A DNA stretch of 64,000 bases, taken from Balamuthia mandrillaris (lineage: Eukaryota; Discosea; Longamoebia; Balamuthiidae). Shown piece by piece: positions 1 to 10,133 of the stretch (position 1 is its first letter; every line of letters starts with the position of its first letter). The notes beneath the pieces were generated by a model. It was not told the origin of the DNA, made no database searches, and saw nothing but the letters and a program-made list of their open reading frames with translations. Location: positions 260,501-324,500 of the forward strand of contig JAVKOQ010000012.1 in NCBI GenBank assembly GCA_031835245.1, written 5' to 3'. Both the position numbers and the translations under genes were made by a program.

Positions 1-794
1 CATCCTCGGAACCAATCCAAGAGCCAATTCGTGTCCTTGCAACTTTCCATCGTATGGTAGATCCCGACTTACGCCTGAGTTTGTTTTCGATCATGGAGGG
101 GGCCATGGCTTTGCTCAGTCGCTGCTTAATGCCGTTGTTGCTATCCCCTGACGTGCTCTCTCCTGAGCAGGACCGATTTTCAAGACAAGCGGACCTGATG
201 GGAGCTGACCTACGCGACATGGTCCAACAAGGTTGGGTTTTTTTTCCTAACCTCTTTGTTACGGTCTTTGCTCCTCGCTCACGTGTAACCGTGCTTTATT
301 CAGTACTTCCACACCTTGTTGATGCCGGAGCAAAAGGTATACCATTCTCTCCTCACCCCAATGTGAAACGAACACTGTTCTCATTTATTTCGCCTTCAGA
401 AATTCGTACAAGTACCTATGCTAGCCCACCGCCAACACGTACGTTGCTTATCATCCCTCTCACCATCAACCTTGTTCCATCGAACAAGTGTTTATTGAAT
501 TTATGAACAACAGCAACACCGAAAGCAGAGAAAGTGTTGTTCGTGAGGCAGCCTCACGACACAAGAAACACAGCTATGAAAGAGATCATTGTGACAGAAT
601 TCACAGTCGCCAACCTGAAAGAGGCTGCGGCAGAGGCCTGCGGACGAGCCGCCAGTGACGTGGTGGAGATAACACGGTCGGTGTCTGGCGCTGCTGGGAT
701 GAAGGTGGCCATCACTTCGGACCGGCAGGTGGCCAAACTTATCAACGAAAGCATAATCACTGTAGAGTTCTCTAATCATGAACAAGTTGAATAA
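1..794 (+). CDS. Unidentified protein, 3' exons only
   Basis: The gene enters from outside the window. Four exons join in one frame: up to 231, 304-336, 400-438 and 514-794, with GT..AG introns of 72, 63 and 75 bases. The first exon is open from base 3 and helical (DLRLSLFSIMEGAMALLSR). A Pro/Thr-rich linker follows. The last exon encodes a compact alpha/beta segment containing KEIIVTEFTVANLKEAAAEA and MKVAITSDRQVAKLI, which looks like a small C-terminal domain, perhaps PB1- or ubiquitin-like in fold; that is inference. The family is not recognised. The TAA stop at 792-794 lies inside an AATAAA signal (790-795). The gene converges on importin alpha, with only 44 bases between stops. Confidence 0.6.
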
Positions 795-809
795 ATCTAC
801 GCCTTTATT
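790..809. terminator. Face-to-face polyadenylation signals
   Basis: AATAAA at 790-795 on the + strand overlaps the stop codon of the upstream gene. TTTATT at 804-809 is AATAAA on the - strand, about 30 bases past the importin alpha stop. The two convergent transcripts must overlap at their 3' ends if cleavage follows the usual 10-30 base spacing. Signal identity is seen directly; use is inferred. Confidence 0.5.
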
Positions 810-838
810 AGATCGAGGGAGCAGGGAGGACGGAGGCT

Positions 839-3565
839 TCAAGCAAAGGAACGTTTGGCCCGTTTGGGCTTCCGTCCATTTTGAATAAGATCCTGCACTT
901 CAGCGGGCAGCACCCCAAACAGGTCTCCCACCTCGCCATCGGACAAACAGAGCAATGCTTTGTTCTGGCTGATGAAACCCGCGCAGAGAAGCAGCAGGCT
1001 AGAGGGAGTGTAACGCCGATACTCGCCAAAGTGTTGCCCCAAAATGTTGTTCAAGAGATTGAATATGCGTTCCTTGTGGATGAGCTCTTGTTTCTTCGTC
1101 TGCAGAGAGGCTACCGCTGGCTTCTCCACCAAGACTTGCACCAGTGGCTCTTCTTCAGTTTTGTCGATTTCATTGTGATTACTGTCTTGATTGGTGTGGC
1201 TGGTTGAGACTGCAGAAGATGAAGATGAAGATGAAGATGAAGATGAAGATGAAGATGAAGATGAAGATGAAGATGAAGATGAAGATGAAGATGGCGATGA
1301 GTCTGATGGCAAGGACGAAGATGATGAAGTTGAGGAGACATTTGGCGGCGTATTAGTATGCCGCAAGTTGTCGTTCTCATTGCTTGCGTCATCGTTCTCT
1401 TCCATGTTTTCCAGCGCTACATTTTCTTCTTCTATTTCCAGTTCAAGTTGATCCCTCAACTGTAACATCTTTTCTAGGCCAGGACCTGATAATAGCTTCA
1501 TCATACACTGTCCTACTTCTTCGTCTGGCTTACCATCTCTATAGACTTTTGCCCGCTTGCTTGTGTGAATCTCCTCTTCTTGGCTTTCTTCCTTTGTATC
1601 TTGCGCTTCCTGAACGCTCTTATGTTTTTGTTCGCTTGTCTCTGTTTCCTTTTCCTTTGGTTGCACTTCCTTAGAGTTCTCATTCTTTTCTTCACTTTGT
1701 GCTTCTTCTGTGCTGCCGTCGCTGTGACTAACTGCGTTTTCCGTTGTTTGTTGTGCTGCGACGGGAGAGGAGGAGGAAACGACGGAGGAAGAAGCAGAAG
1801 AGGCAAAAGTGGCCAATGCATCAATTTCTGCGATCGCTTGTTCAACGACGTTGTGGTTTGCACTTTCTATCCGCGATTTTTCGGTATTCAAAATGTTTTC
1901 CAATGCTTCTAAGGCTAGTTGTCTCAACGGTGGTGAATCCAACGCTTCTACCATCAAATCCAGGATACCATTCTCTACCAAGAAACTATAAAAAAGAAGA
2001 AACAAAGCATTAACAAAAACGACGACAATAGAGATAAAAGCAAAAAGGGAAGTGAGAAAAATGAGAAGAGAAGAGAGGGAAGAAGGCGAACTCGAAATGT
2101 TTTGGATTTGCGGAAAGCGTAGCTGTGAAAACAAGGTAGTTATGAGAAGGGGCCAACAGTGGAAGAGAGAGAGAGAAGTCAGTTAAGGCATACCATTGGA
2201 TACAGCCCAAAGTGCCTCTTTCTTAATGTCCGGATGGGCATCACTCTGTTTGCAAACCCTAAACACTGTCACATTTTGAATATGATTAAAGAAAGAACAA
2301 AAGAAAGTCTTCAACGTATATGACAGATAAAATTTACCCTCAGAAAGAACTTGGTTGGATATCAGAGCATCCACCTGCGGCATGGTTCCAGCTGCAATAT
2401 TGGAAATAGCCCAACATGCTTCCTTCACAATTCCTCTCTTATAATGGGAGAGCAGATCTCTTAGCCTTGGTAACAGCCCCTATTTGCAAGATTGAACCAG
2501 ATCACATTTAATCCAAACCAGAGATTGAGAGGGAGGCAGAAAAGAAAACACCAACGTGGTCAACAAGAAACTGAGTTTGAGTGTCGTTGCCGTTGGCTAT
2601 GTTGCCTAATGCTCGCAGCGCAGGAGTGACCAGCGAGGGTTGGCTGTGGCTAAAGCACGTGCGCCCCACAAAATAAAAGTAAAAAAAAGAGGAAGAAATG
2701 CAATGTGAAAAGGAAGAAACAGACAAACAAACAAACAAGCAAGCAAGCCAAAATAAAAATAAATTCACAAACTTATAGAAGAACTAAGGCAACGTGAGAG
2801 CTGTGAACTCCAACCTTAAAAGATCTATAAAGGTGGGAACCACCCAACCATGGTCGTGAAATACTTTATCACACAGCGCCTCGTTTCCTACGTCCGTAAT
2901 ATAACTAAATGCCCAACATGCATCCATCTTAACCTAAAGATGGCAAGAGAAAAGTAAAAATACAGCAGTTACAAGATCAAGCAAAAATAGAAAAAAGCCT
3001 GTAAGATCTTACTTCAAAATCGGAAGATTGTAACAAGGAAGCAACAGTGGGAAGCGCTTGGTACATGGTAGTTAAAGCTGGTGCAGGTTTACCCCGCAAC
3101 AGGTTGGAAATAGCCCATGCACCCACTCTTATCAGCGATGCTGACGAATTGCTCGCCATTGCTTGTGTTATTTTGTCGAGTCCGTTCAACGCCAACACCT
3201 TATCTCTGAGGTCCGGTGCATCTCCTTTGTATGTTCCCAGTTAGTGCGGGGAAGCGAAGAGAGCGAAGAAGAAGAGAGCAATGATGATAGAAGGCAAGAA
3301 TACCAGCTATATTTCCCATGGTCCAAATGGCCTGTTCTTTGAGGCTAACATTGTTTGCTGGTTCAAGGAGTGGTATGACGGCCTCCAGTGTGCCTGCCTC
3401 AACCATTTCTACCGTTTCTTGATGGCCAGCCGTGGTCAAGTTGGTCAGCACCCACGCCACCTCAAAGTGCAGCGATGATGCACCTGACAGCTGTTCACAC
3501 GCGCACCCAAGACAAACAGAGTTATTGAACAAAACAACAATATGCAACAAAACAACTATAACAAC

Positions 3566-3633
<68 letters not shown>

Positions 3634-4233
3634 AACGACAAGAAAGAAAGAAAGAAAGAAAGAAACGACAAGAAAGAAAGAAAGAAACGACAAGAAAGAA
3701 AGAAAGAAAGAAAGAAACGACAAGAAACGACAAGAAAGAAAGAAACGACAAGAAGGAAAACGAGAGAGAAAAGAACTAAGAAAGGCAAACCGAGTCCGCA
3801 GGGCGACGAAGCAGCTCCAACAGTTTGGGCAGTACACCGCTGTCCAGCGTCTCGCGTATGGGTGGGTTCATCACTGAACCTTATGTTACCACTCATTTTC
3901 AACAACATCGAGGCCTCGCCTCTCCAAACACCATATTTTTTTAAAAAAACAAAAGGCGAGAAAGGGCAAAACCAAACCTGCAAGCACGCGCCGCAGAGAC
4001 ACCACCGCCATGCTCTGTGCCTCGGCATCGCTATCGTCCAAGATGGTCGCAGCCAACGCTCTTACCTTTGTAATTTTTTTTTGAAAAAAAAAACCGAAAG
4101 GGCTTCAGCAAATAGAAAAACGATTTCAACGGCGAACTCGACGATCAACAACGATGAGGGAGCTCCTTACATGGCTGGATGTAGAAGAAGCTGAAGTCCC
4201 TTGTGAATCCTCACTTGCTTCGTTCGCCTCCAT
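839..4233 (-). CDS. Importin alpha (karyopherin alpha), IBB-less, long tail
   Basis: Nuclear import adaptor built of armadillo (ARM) repeats that bind nuclear localisation signals. About ten exons; the first is 4171-4233 and starts MEANEASEDS. Diagnostic ARM motifs read in order: NPPIRETLDSGVLPKLLELL, EVAWVLTNLTTAGHQET, EQAIWTMGNIAG, RVGAWAISNLLRGKP, DACWAFSYITDVGNEA, TPALRALGNIANGND, KEACWAISNIAAG and KKEALWAVSNG. The Trp-Asn pairs that form the NLS grooves are present. Two things are odd. The N terminus is only about 20 Ser/Thr/Glu-rich residues, with no Arg/Lys-rich importin-beta-binding (IBB) domain. The last exon adds roughly 350 residues after the ARM array: acidic and Ser-rich runs, a block near residues LLNNILGQHFGEY, and a basic end (KPKRAKR). 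Start chosen as the first ATG in frame with the ARM array. Confidence 0.9.
1214..1275. repeat. (GATGAA)n microsatellite in coding sequence
   Basis: Perfect hexamer repeat inside the last exon of importin alpha, encoding a poly-Ser run on the - strand (TCT/TCA codons alternating). Confidence 0.9.
3560..3770. repeat. (GAAA)n tetramer tract with GAAACGAC interruptions
   Basis: It lies in the importin alpha intron at about 3491-3790. Long GAAA runs are punctuated by GAAACGACAA units at roughly regular distances. On the sense strand of the gene the tract is all pyrimidine-rich (TTTC). It creates long spurious open frames in both strands. Confidence 0.9.
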
Positions 4234-4310
4234 TCCGCGGTTTTTTTTACTTTCATTAGAATTTGAAGAATTTGAAGAATTTCAGAATTGTTAGAGAGCA
4301 ATGAATTTTT

Positions 4311-4316
4311 GTCGAC
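4311..4316. promoter_or_regulatory. GTCGAC palindrome upstream of importin alpha
   Basis: It sits 78 bases upstream of the importin alpha start codon, in the divergent gap 4234-4753, preceded by a T run. It is one of fourteen such intergenic sites (see findings). Apart from a TTTGAAGAA repeat at 4261-4280, nothing else in this 520-base gap is recognisable. Confidence 0.4.
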
Positions 4317-4753
4317 GTGAAAGATCTCTGCTAAAGATGAGACAAAGAAAAAGACAACAGAAATGGCCTTTTTATGGTAAGGTAAAACCTCTGTTTTGAT
4401 TTTTGATTGGTGGTTTGAAACTTTCAGTAACCGATCAAAGCATTGAGCCGCTTTACTTTTTGAGCGCGGAGAGCCGGAGATTCTCCGCTCACCCTCCGGC
4501 CGGAGTCACTTTCCCCGGCTGTCTTCCCCCACGTTTGAGGAAGTCCAAAAAGTTCTTTCACCTCATATCAGCATTTGCTCTTTATTTGGAAGCCTCTTCT
4601 TGATATTTGTACGTGTTTATAAAAGAAAAAGACAGACTTGCAATCCTTTACGATTAAGGAATCGTTTACGTGTAGGGAGACATGTGACGACCCCGGTACC
4701 CCGAACAACCACCGCGCAGGGGAAGATATAGAGAGAGAAAGGGCTTCGAAAAG

Positions 4754-5267
4754 ATGAAACGCTGCGGGTGCTGCGCGAGGGTGGGGTGTTTTATGCTTGG
4801 CCCGCTTTACTTTGCCGCCCGTGGCCATCACTTTTACTCTCTTGATTACGCCGCCAAAGTAATAGGTCTCCCGGGCTCCATCTACGTCAACGACGGCAGT
4901 ATCGTCCCAGACTGGGGCCACCTCTTGTACTCTCCTGAGGAGATGCTCCATCTCTTGAAACAACGTCTGCCTCCCCAAGAGCAACCCCTAGTCAATGTGG
5001 CTGTGGATCTCATATACTCTGCACCTCACATCAATAGGCTCCCTCAACGGGCCTACGACGAGGTTCTTGATGGTTTTGTGGAGCAGGGAGCCGTACGCAT
5101 TCTGGTGCGGGAATGCTATGGCCCTACCTCCACCCGACATCCAAAAGGTGCTCGAAGCTCACTACGCTTCCCAAGGCATCACCCAATTCTCTTATGTCAA
5201 TTGCGAGTGGGTAATGCAGAAGGTCTCACCTTCCGCTTCCCATGAACCTCCCCCGGCATATTCCTAG
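4754..5267 (+). CDS. Unidentified small protein
   Basis: An open frame starts at ATG 4754 and contains the segments YAAKVIGLPGSIYVND, SPEEMLHLLKQRLPP and NRLPQRAYDEVLDGFVEQGA, which have normal codon use and helix patterning. The frame then shifts to a second open stretch with VLEAHYASQGITQFSYVNCE, ending at 5267. A 43-base GT..AG intron at 5105-5147 joins the two frames exactly (phase 0), but it is shorter than most introns here. A simple frame slip is the alternative. The antisense strand also has an open frame (4568-4984), but it is less protein-like. The family is not recognised. Confidence is moderate that it is a gene and low on structure. Confidence 0.4.
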
Positions 5268-5413
5268 CCTTCACCCTTCTTATTTTTTGTTTTCATATTA
5301 CCTCTTTTATATAAATGTACGAACTCCAGTAGGAGCATGCACTCCCATTATGTGGCTGGAAGGGGAAAAAGGGCAGCAAAATAGTCCCTGCTAAGTTTAG
5401 CGGGGAAAATTGT

Positions 5414-5419
5414 GTCGAC
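5414..5419. promoter_or_regulatory. GTCGAC palindrome upstream of the VIT-family gene
   Basis: It is located about 250 bases before the start codon at 5670, in the 400-base gap after the unidentified gene. The rest of the gap is T- and G-run-rich with no other recognised signal. Confidence 0.3.
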
Positions 5420-5669
5420 AAGGAACATTTGTATCGTCAAACGACATACCTATTAGAGGCACATCTACGAGGTTGAGTAGTTTTTCTTTCTTTGAGGGTA
5501 AAAAAAAGTGTAGCGGTGAGTCAGACGGCTGCTGTTTCTTCTCTGCTTCTTGGGTGGTGGTGATTAGTTTTTTTGGAGTAGCGGGGCAAGTATTTACAAA
5601 AAAAAAAAAGGGGGGGAGTGGTGCCGCTACGTATCGCCGGAAGTGGAGGGAAAGCTGCGACATCGCCGA

Positions 5670-6219
5670 ATGACTGACGCCCAGATGGAGGAAACAACGG
5701 TGACCAGGAACCTGTGGCAAGCAAAGGAAGCCTTTCACACCCAAAACCCTGAGGAATCGAGGCTGGCGCACAGCTGCCCTTGCATTTGCGAGCCTGGTCA
5801 CAAAACGTAACCTAACTCCTCCCACTTTTTTTGTGTTTTGAGAATACCGCTCCGAGTTGTTTGTTGGAGTATTTGATTCGGTCACACCCTGACCGCTGCT
5901 GCTTGATTTTTGCACTGTTTTAGATATGCGGCGCCCGTAGGGATCAGAAAGTACGTCAAAGAGTGCGAGCTTTCGGCCACGCAAGGCTTGATCATTGGCT
6001 GCGCGTTGGTAGCGTTCATAACGGCCATGGAGGCCGTTGCCGCCAACTACGCTATGGGTCTGGTATTCCTGTTTGCAATTGCGCTCACCATGGGAATCTT
6101 TACCAAGATCAACAAACAGGCTGAAATGGACTTTTTCGAGTCGGAGCGGCGTAGAGAGAACTGGTGTGCATTACCTTTCCTCTGTTCTCTTCTGCTCGCC
6201 TTCTCACTTTTTACTTCCC

Positions 6220-6264
<45 letters not shown>

Positions 6265-6856
6265 CGTGTTATTCTAATCTTCCCCCCACAAACTCATATA
6301 GGGAATGTGAGAACTATTTAGAGGGTGAGCAAAGAGAGATGGTGGAGCTGTATGTCAGCAAGGGGATGAACCCCGAAGACGCTGAGACTGTGGTTCGACT
6401 GCTAAGCAAAAACCAGAAAATGTTTGTAGATATCATGATGGTCGAAGAGCTTGGCCTCATGCCGCACCACCATGAACTTTCACCCCTTCAAAGAGGCTTT
6501 CTTGCCTTCTTTGGCTTTTTCGTCAGCAGCTCTATACCAATGTTGGCTTTCCTTGCTTGTTATAACTATTGGTACAACGGACCGGCTGCCTTCCAGGCCT
6601 CCTTCTGTATTGCCTCTGGCACTCTTTTTGCTTACTCTTATGTTAAGGTAGCGCTCTTGACTACTCCCAAAATATTTACTTTTGTCACTAACCTTGCGGA
6701 TCATAGCACAAGCTGTTTATAGATTTGAAAGCCTGGTGGAAGCAGTGTGTACAAATGGTCATCGTTCAAAGCATTATTGTAGCTTTTACTGTATCCTGCG
6801 CGTCTTACCTGCACGAACGCGAAGCCCTCTTCCTGCTCAACCCGATAATGGCTTAG
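5670..6856 (+). CDS. VIT/CCC1-family membrane protein (iron/manganese transporter fold)
   Basis: Four exons: 5670-5806, 5924-6163, 6302-6647 and 6713-6856. CCC1/VIT1 proteins move Fe2+ or Mn2+ into vacuoles. The match is in the cytosolic metal-binding region and the second half: QAEMDFFESERRRENWE, GEQREMVELYVSKGMNPEDA, VDIMMVEELGLMP, then three predicted membrane segments (FFGFFVSSSIPMLAFLACY; a second around FCIASGTLFAYSYVK; a last VQMVIVQSIIVAFTV). The first half is unusual. The family's first two helices normally carry Asp and Glu in the pore and an SMGxGEYLS-like motif; here the equivalent stretch reads IALTMGIFTKIN. The protein may therefore not transport, or may transport something else. 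Intron 2 holds a (TC)n tract. Confidence 0.7.
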
Positions 6857-7614
6857 TTGGTGGTCCACCTTCTGCACACTTCCTTCCTCCTGCCTTTTTT
6901 TTAGAATCATCGTTTGTGAACAACACACCAAACAGCATCGACTCGGTGGTGCTTCAACCATGCAATACAGGCGAGCACATGTATCTCGTCCTCTTCCTTC
7001 AAGCGCTTGAACTCGGACACCACATCAATTATCGTCCAGCATTACCATTCATCGCCACCAAAGCCAATGCCTTCAACACGTGATTACCATGCATGGACAA
7101 TCGCCTCTCCCTCCTCTTTGTAACCTGCCTACTCATGCACAACCAATCTTCCATCCTCTATCACTATTGAATTGGTCACCCTCCAACAGCAACACCTATT
7201 CGTACCGCCACAAACCGCTTTATCTACGCTCCTAGAGTTGGAGAACGACGAGAACAAACCCCTTCCTCACCCACCCACTGCTAACGATTTGGAAGGGCAC
7301 AGAATGCGGGCTCTTTCTCGCCATAGAAACGATAAGAAAGAAACGACACGAGAAAGAATAACGTGGTACCACGAGGAGAGGCTACTGCTGAAACTAGTTT
7401 GGTGCTGCTGCACATATCGTCTTTCATTGTATGTTTTGTATTTGTTTTGCAACAAACAGCATCCACACCTACCGCATCCGTTGTCCCCTTTTTTCTTGTT
7501 CCAAAGTGGAGTAGGATAGTGGTGTCACCCACGTTTTACTAGTACAAGACAATATGAACATCTGTGTGGTGTGTGTGGGTTGGGTAGTCCTGCTAACATT
7601 CGCGTACTATGGTT
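6857..7614. other. 758-base gap with only fragmentary coding signs
   Basis: Between the VIT-family stop and the stop of the ABA4-like gene no complete gene can be built. The - strand carries two protein-like stretches: one ending at the stop complement 6907-6909 and a longer open stretch around 7145-7260 containing VTNSIVIEDGRLVVHE. No introns of the usual size connect them. It may be a small unrecognised gene, a decayed one, or 3' untranslated sequence. Confidence 0.3.
6907..7035 (-). CDS. Possible terminal exon of an unresolved small gene
   Basis: Read on the - strand, this stretch gives VVSEFKRLKEEDEIHVLACI followed by AWLKHHRVDAVWCVVHKR and a stop. It is amphipathic and well balanced, unlike random sequence. 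The upstream part cannot be assembled with introns of ordinary length; only gaps of about 17-20 bases would join the open pieces. The family is not recognised. Confidence 0.25.
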   Translation of the reverse strand, partial: TIIDVVSEFKRLKEEDEIHVLACIAWLKHHRVDAVWCVVHKR

Positions 7615-8121
7615 TTAGTGTCGATGAGGGCGATGAGGACGGTGGTGACCGCTAAAGTGTCTCCTGGTGAGGGCTTTGCCTTCCGTAAGCAGAAAATACA
7701 AGACAAGGCCCAAGGGTCCTCCCACCATGATGCTCAACAGCACGAGGCTGCAGAACAGGTCGCTGAGATTATCTCCTCTGCGGCGGAGCCACACCCATTT
7801 GCCAACAAACAGATTGAAGGTAAGGACATGGAGGGCCAGCAAGGCGGGCGAGGCGGTCGCGGTGAGGCCTCCCAGCACCACCTGTAGGGCACCCTCCACA
7901 GAAAAGGCGTTGGCCAGCAGTCCCGACAGCTGTTGGGGCAGTTGCGGCACGAACAGAAAAACGTAGAAGGCCAGATGGGGCAGCAGCACCAGAGGGCCTT
8001 CCAGCAGCTTGTAAGTGTACTCCCAGCGGGGGAGAAATATCATGGCGAACCACGCAAACACCGTGCACGCCACCACCGCTCCGAAGAATATGGGGTACTG
8101 CGATAGCTCCGAGGCAGACAT
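7615..8121 (-). CDS. ABA4-like (DUF4281) membrane protein
   Basis: A single exon of 168 residues with four predicted membrane helices. DUF4281/ABA4 proteins include plant ABA4, which is needed for neoxanthin formation, and many bacterial and protist relatives of unknown activity. Recognised from the order [20 protein letters not shown] near residue 35, the signature HVLTFNLFVGKW (family: HllafDLfvGrW) near residue 105, and the ending GGPLGLVLYFLL (family: GPlGlllYlll). The start at 8121 (MSASELSQ) was chosen because it opens the first helix. An upstream ATG at 8304 in the same frame would add a 61-residue basic leader. The C terminus has an HRPHRPHRH tail. Confidence 0.75.
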   Translation of the reverse strand: MSASELSQYPIFFGAVVACTVFAWFAMIFLPRWEYTYKLLEGPLVLLPHLAFYVFLFVPQLPQQLSGLLANAFSVEGALQVVLGGLTATASPALLALHVLTFNLFVGKWVWLRRRGDNLSDLFCSLVLLSIMVGGPLGLVLYFLLTEGKALTRRHFSGHHRPHRPHRH

Positions 8122-8210
8122 GTCGGTTAGCTGCCTTGCTGCTACTCTCCTCTTCGTCGTTACGTTGTTTCTGCTACTTTCTTTTTTTTTTGTTTGTATT
8201 CGCGATTTTT

Positions 8211-8216
8211 GTCGAC
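8211..8216. promoter_or_regulatory. GTCGAC palindrome in a divergent promoter
   Basis: It lies 90 bases upstream of the ABA4-like start (8121, -) and 279 bases upstream of the mitoferrin-like start (8495, +), preceded by TTTTT. Confidence 0.4.
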
Positions 8217-8494
8217 CACATTTCGAAGAATGGAATAGTATACCATTTCCAGGTGAGCTTACGTCATGCAACATACGGACTCCAAGGCAAAAAAAAAAGA
8301 TCAAGTTTCAGCAACGGCGCTGTAGAGAGGGAGAGAGAGCTGCTGTTGGTGGTGAAGGGGAGCGTGCCGGTACTGCTGGTTTTTTTTTTTAATTTGAAAA
8401 CCTTTTGGGTTGAGAGGGAGGTGTGGAGGAAGTTTGTGGCCGTGACAAAAGTTAAACAAGGGCGTGCGAGAAAGGGAAGCCTTAATTCGGAGTG

Positions 8495-9252
8495 ATGGAT
8501 TTCTTTGTAGAGGAGCGATTGGATGATGGGCTGGTGGAGAGTAAAGACCCGCGTATACACGCCATAGCTGGAGGCTGCGCTGGAGTCATGGAACACTGTG
8601 GCATGTTTCCTTTGGACACTGTTAAAGTGAGTGTTGGCCTTATTTCAGCGGAGTCTTTTTCGTTTTTCTTCATCTGCCACTCCTCTTTTCTGTCTCTTGT
8701 TTTTTTTGTTGTTGTTGCCGTCGTTGTGATCTCGCTTGTGCCTCACTAACTCTTCTTCTTGTTCTTCATGTTTGTTCGTCTTCTTGTTCTTGCTTGTGCT
8801 TCTTCTCTTTTCTTCGTTCTACTACTCTACGCTGTGTTACCCTTCAAACCCCAACAAGACGCATCAACAACTATTAAACAGCCCTTCGATCGGCCGCACA
8901 GTACGAACCATTATCCAAAAGAACGGCCTTATGGGGCTCTTCAGAGGACTTCCGGTGGTGGCCGGTGGTGCTGCTCCTGTTCACAGCATCTCCTTCACTG
9001 TCTACGAGTTCACCAAACGTCTTACCAACGCCAACCAGACTGGAACACATCAAAAACTTGCAGAGGGCTTCTCGGGAGCGGTGGCTACGTTGTCGCATGA
9101 CGCCTGCATGTCTCCCATTGACACCGTCAAACAGAGGCTTCAATTTGGCGGTCGCCCTTATCGTGGCGTAGTTGACTGTGTAACACAACTGTGGCGTACT
9201 GAGGGCCTCGTTGTTTTTTACAGGTTTGTCTCATTTTTGTGTTCTCTCGTCT

Positions 9253-9302
<50 letters not shown>

Positions 9303-9946
9303 GAAGTCTACTAACTCCATTCAATAAAGGGGTTTCACGACAACAGCAACAATGAACTTACCTTATGGCACTGTCTATTATGGTTCTTATGAGAGCATGA
9401 AGAGGATGATCAAGTCAGGGATAGGTCATGAAAACCAACGCAACGACCCTCTCACCCACATGCTGGCAGGTGCTTGCGGCGGAGCAATGGCTGGCGCTGT
9501 CACCACTCCTTTAGACATTATCAGGACAAAACTACAAGTTGGATCGGATGCTGGAGGTTAGTTTCCTCTTCTTTCCTTTCACTCTACTATTTTCTTCTCT
9601 TCTCTCGTTCGTTTTGTTCTTTACTTCTCTCCTTTTGCTCTCTCTCTCTCTCTCTCTCTCTCTCTGCTCTCCGTTATATGGTAACCAAATTACTACAGGT
9701 GTACGGTATTCGGGAATGGTGAAGACAACGCGACAGATATGGGAAGCGGAGCGATGGAGAGGGTTCGTGAAGGGTTTGAGGGCTAGGGTTTTGTTCCACT
9801 CCATGTCGGCGGCCATCAGTTGGACCACGTATGAGTACATGAAGTTCTTGTTAGAGACCATTTTTCTTGAACAGCAACAGCAACAACAGCAGCAGCAACT
9901 AAGAAACAGTACCGTGGAGGCAGAGGGCTCCACGCGGCGGGATTGA
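8495..9946 (+). CDS. Mitoferrin-type mitochondrial carrier (SLC25A28/37, MRS3/4)
   Basis: Imports iron across the mitochondrial inner membrane in its family. Four exons: 8495-8626, 8859-9223, 9330-9556 and 9699-9946. It has three carrier repeats with P-x-[DE]-x-x-[KR] signatures: FPLDTVK, SPIDTVKQR and TPLDIIRTK. The mitoferrin assignment rests on the N-terminal HAIAGGCAGVMEHCGMFP, the second repeat SHDACMSPIDTVKQRLQ and the run VVFYRGFTTTATMNLPYGTV, which mirrors the FYRSYTTQLTMNIPF of animal mitoferrins. It ends with a polyglutamine stretch. Two introns carry (TC)n tracts. Substrate is inferred from family; another carrier subfamily close to mitoferrin is possible. Confidence 0.8.
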
Positions 9947-10133
9947 CTATAGCTCTTTAACTCTCTTGTCCTTCTTCTTTCTTCTCTCTTTTTTTAAAAT
10001 GTTGAAAGAGAGAGCGAGAGAAAGGATAGCTTCTCTCTCTTTTTATTCTGGTTTTTGTGGTGGGTGGATGGGTGCTTTTCTTGAACTTATTTATTTTTTT
10101 AACAAACCATTATTATGTTAGAATGAAGTGAAA

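Noticed and set aside
3522-4028. Long Phe/Leu/Ser-rich open frame on the - strand across the GAAA tract
   Set aside because: It is created by the tetramer repeat in an importin alpha intron; the flanking parts match importin exons in other frames.
4568-4984. 138-residue open frame on the - strand
   Set aside because: It lies antisense to a better + strand frame and its C-terminal half is simple sequence.
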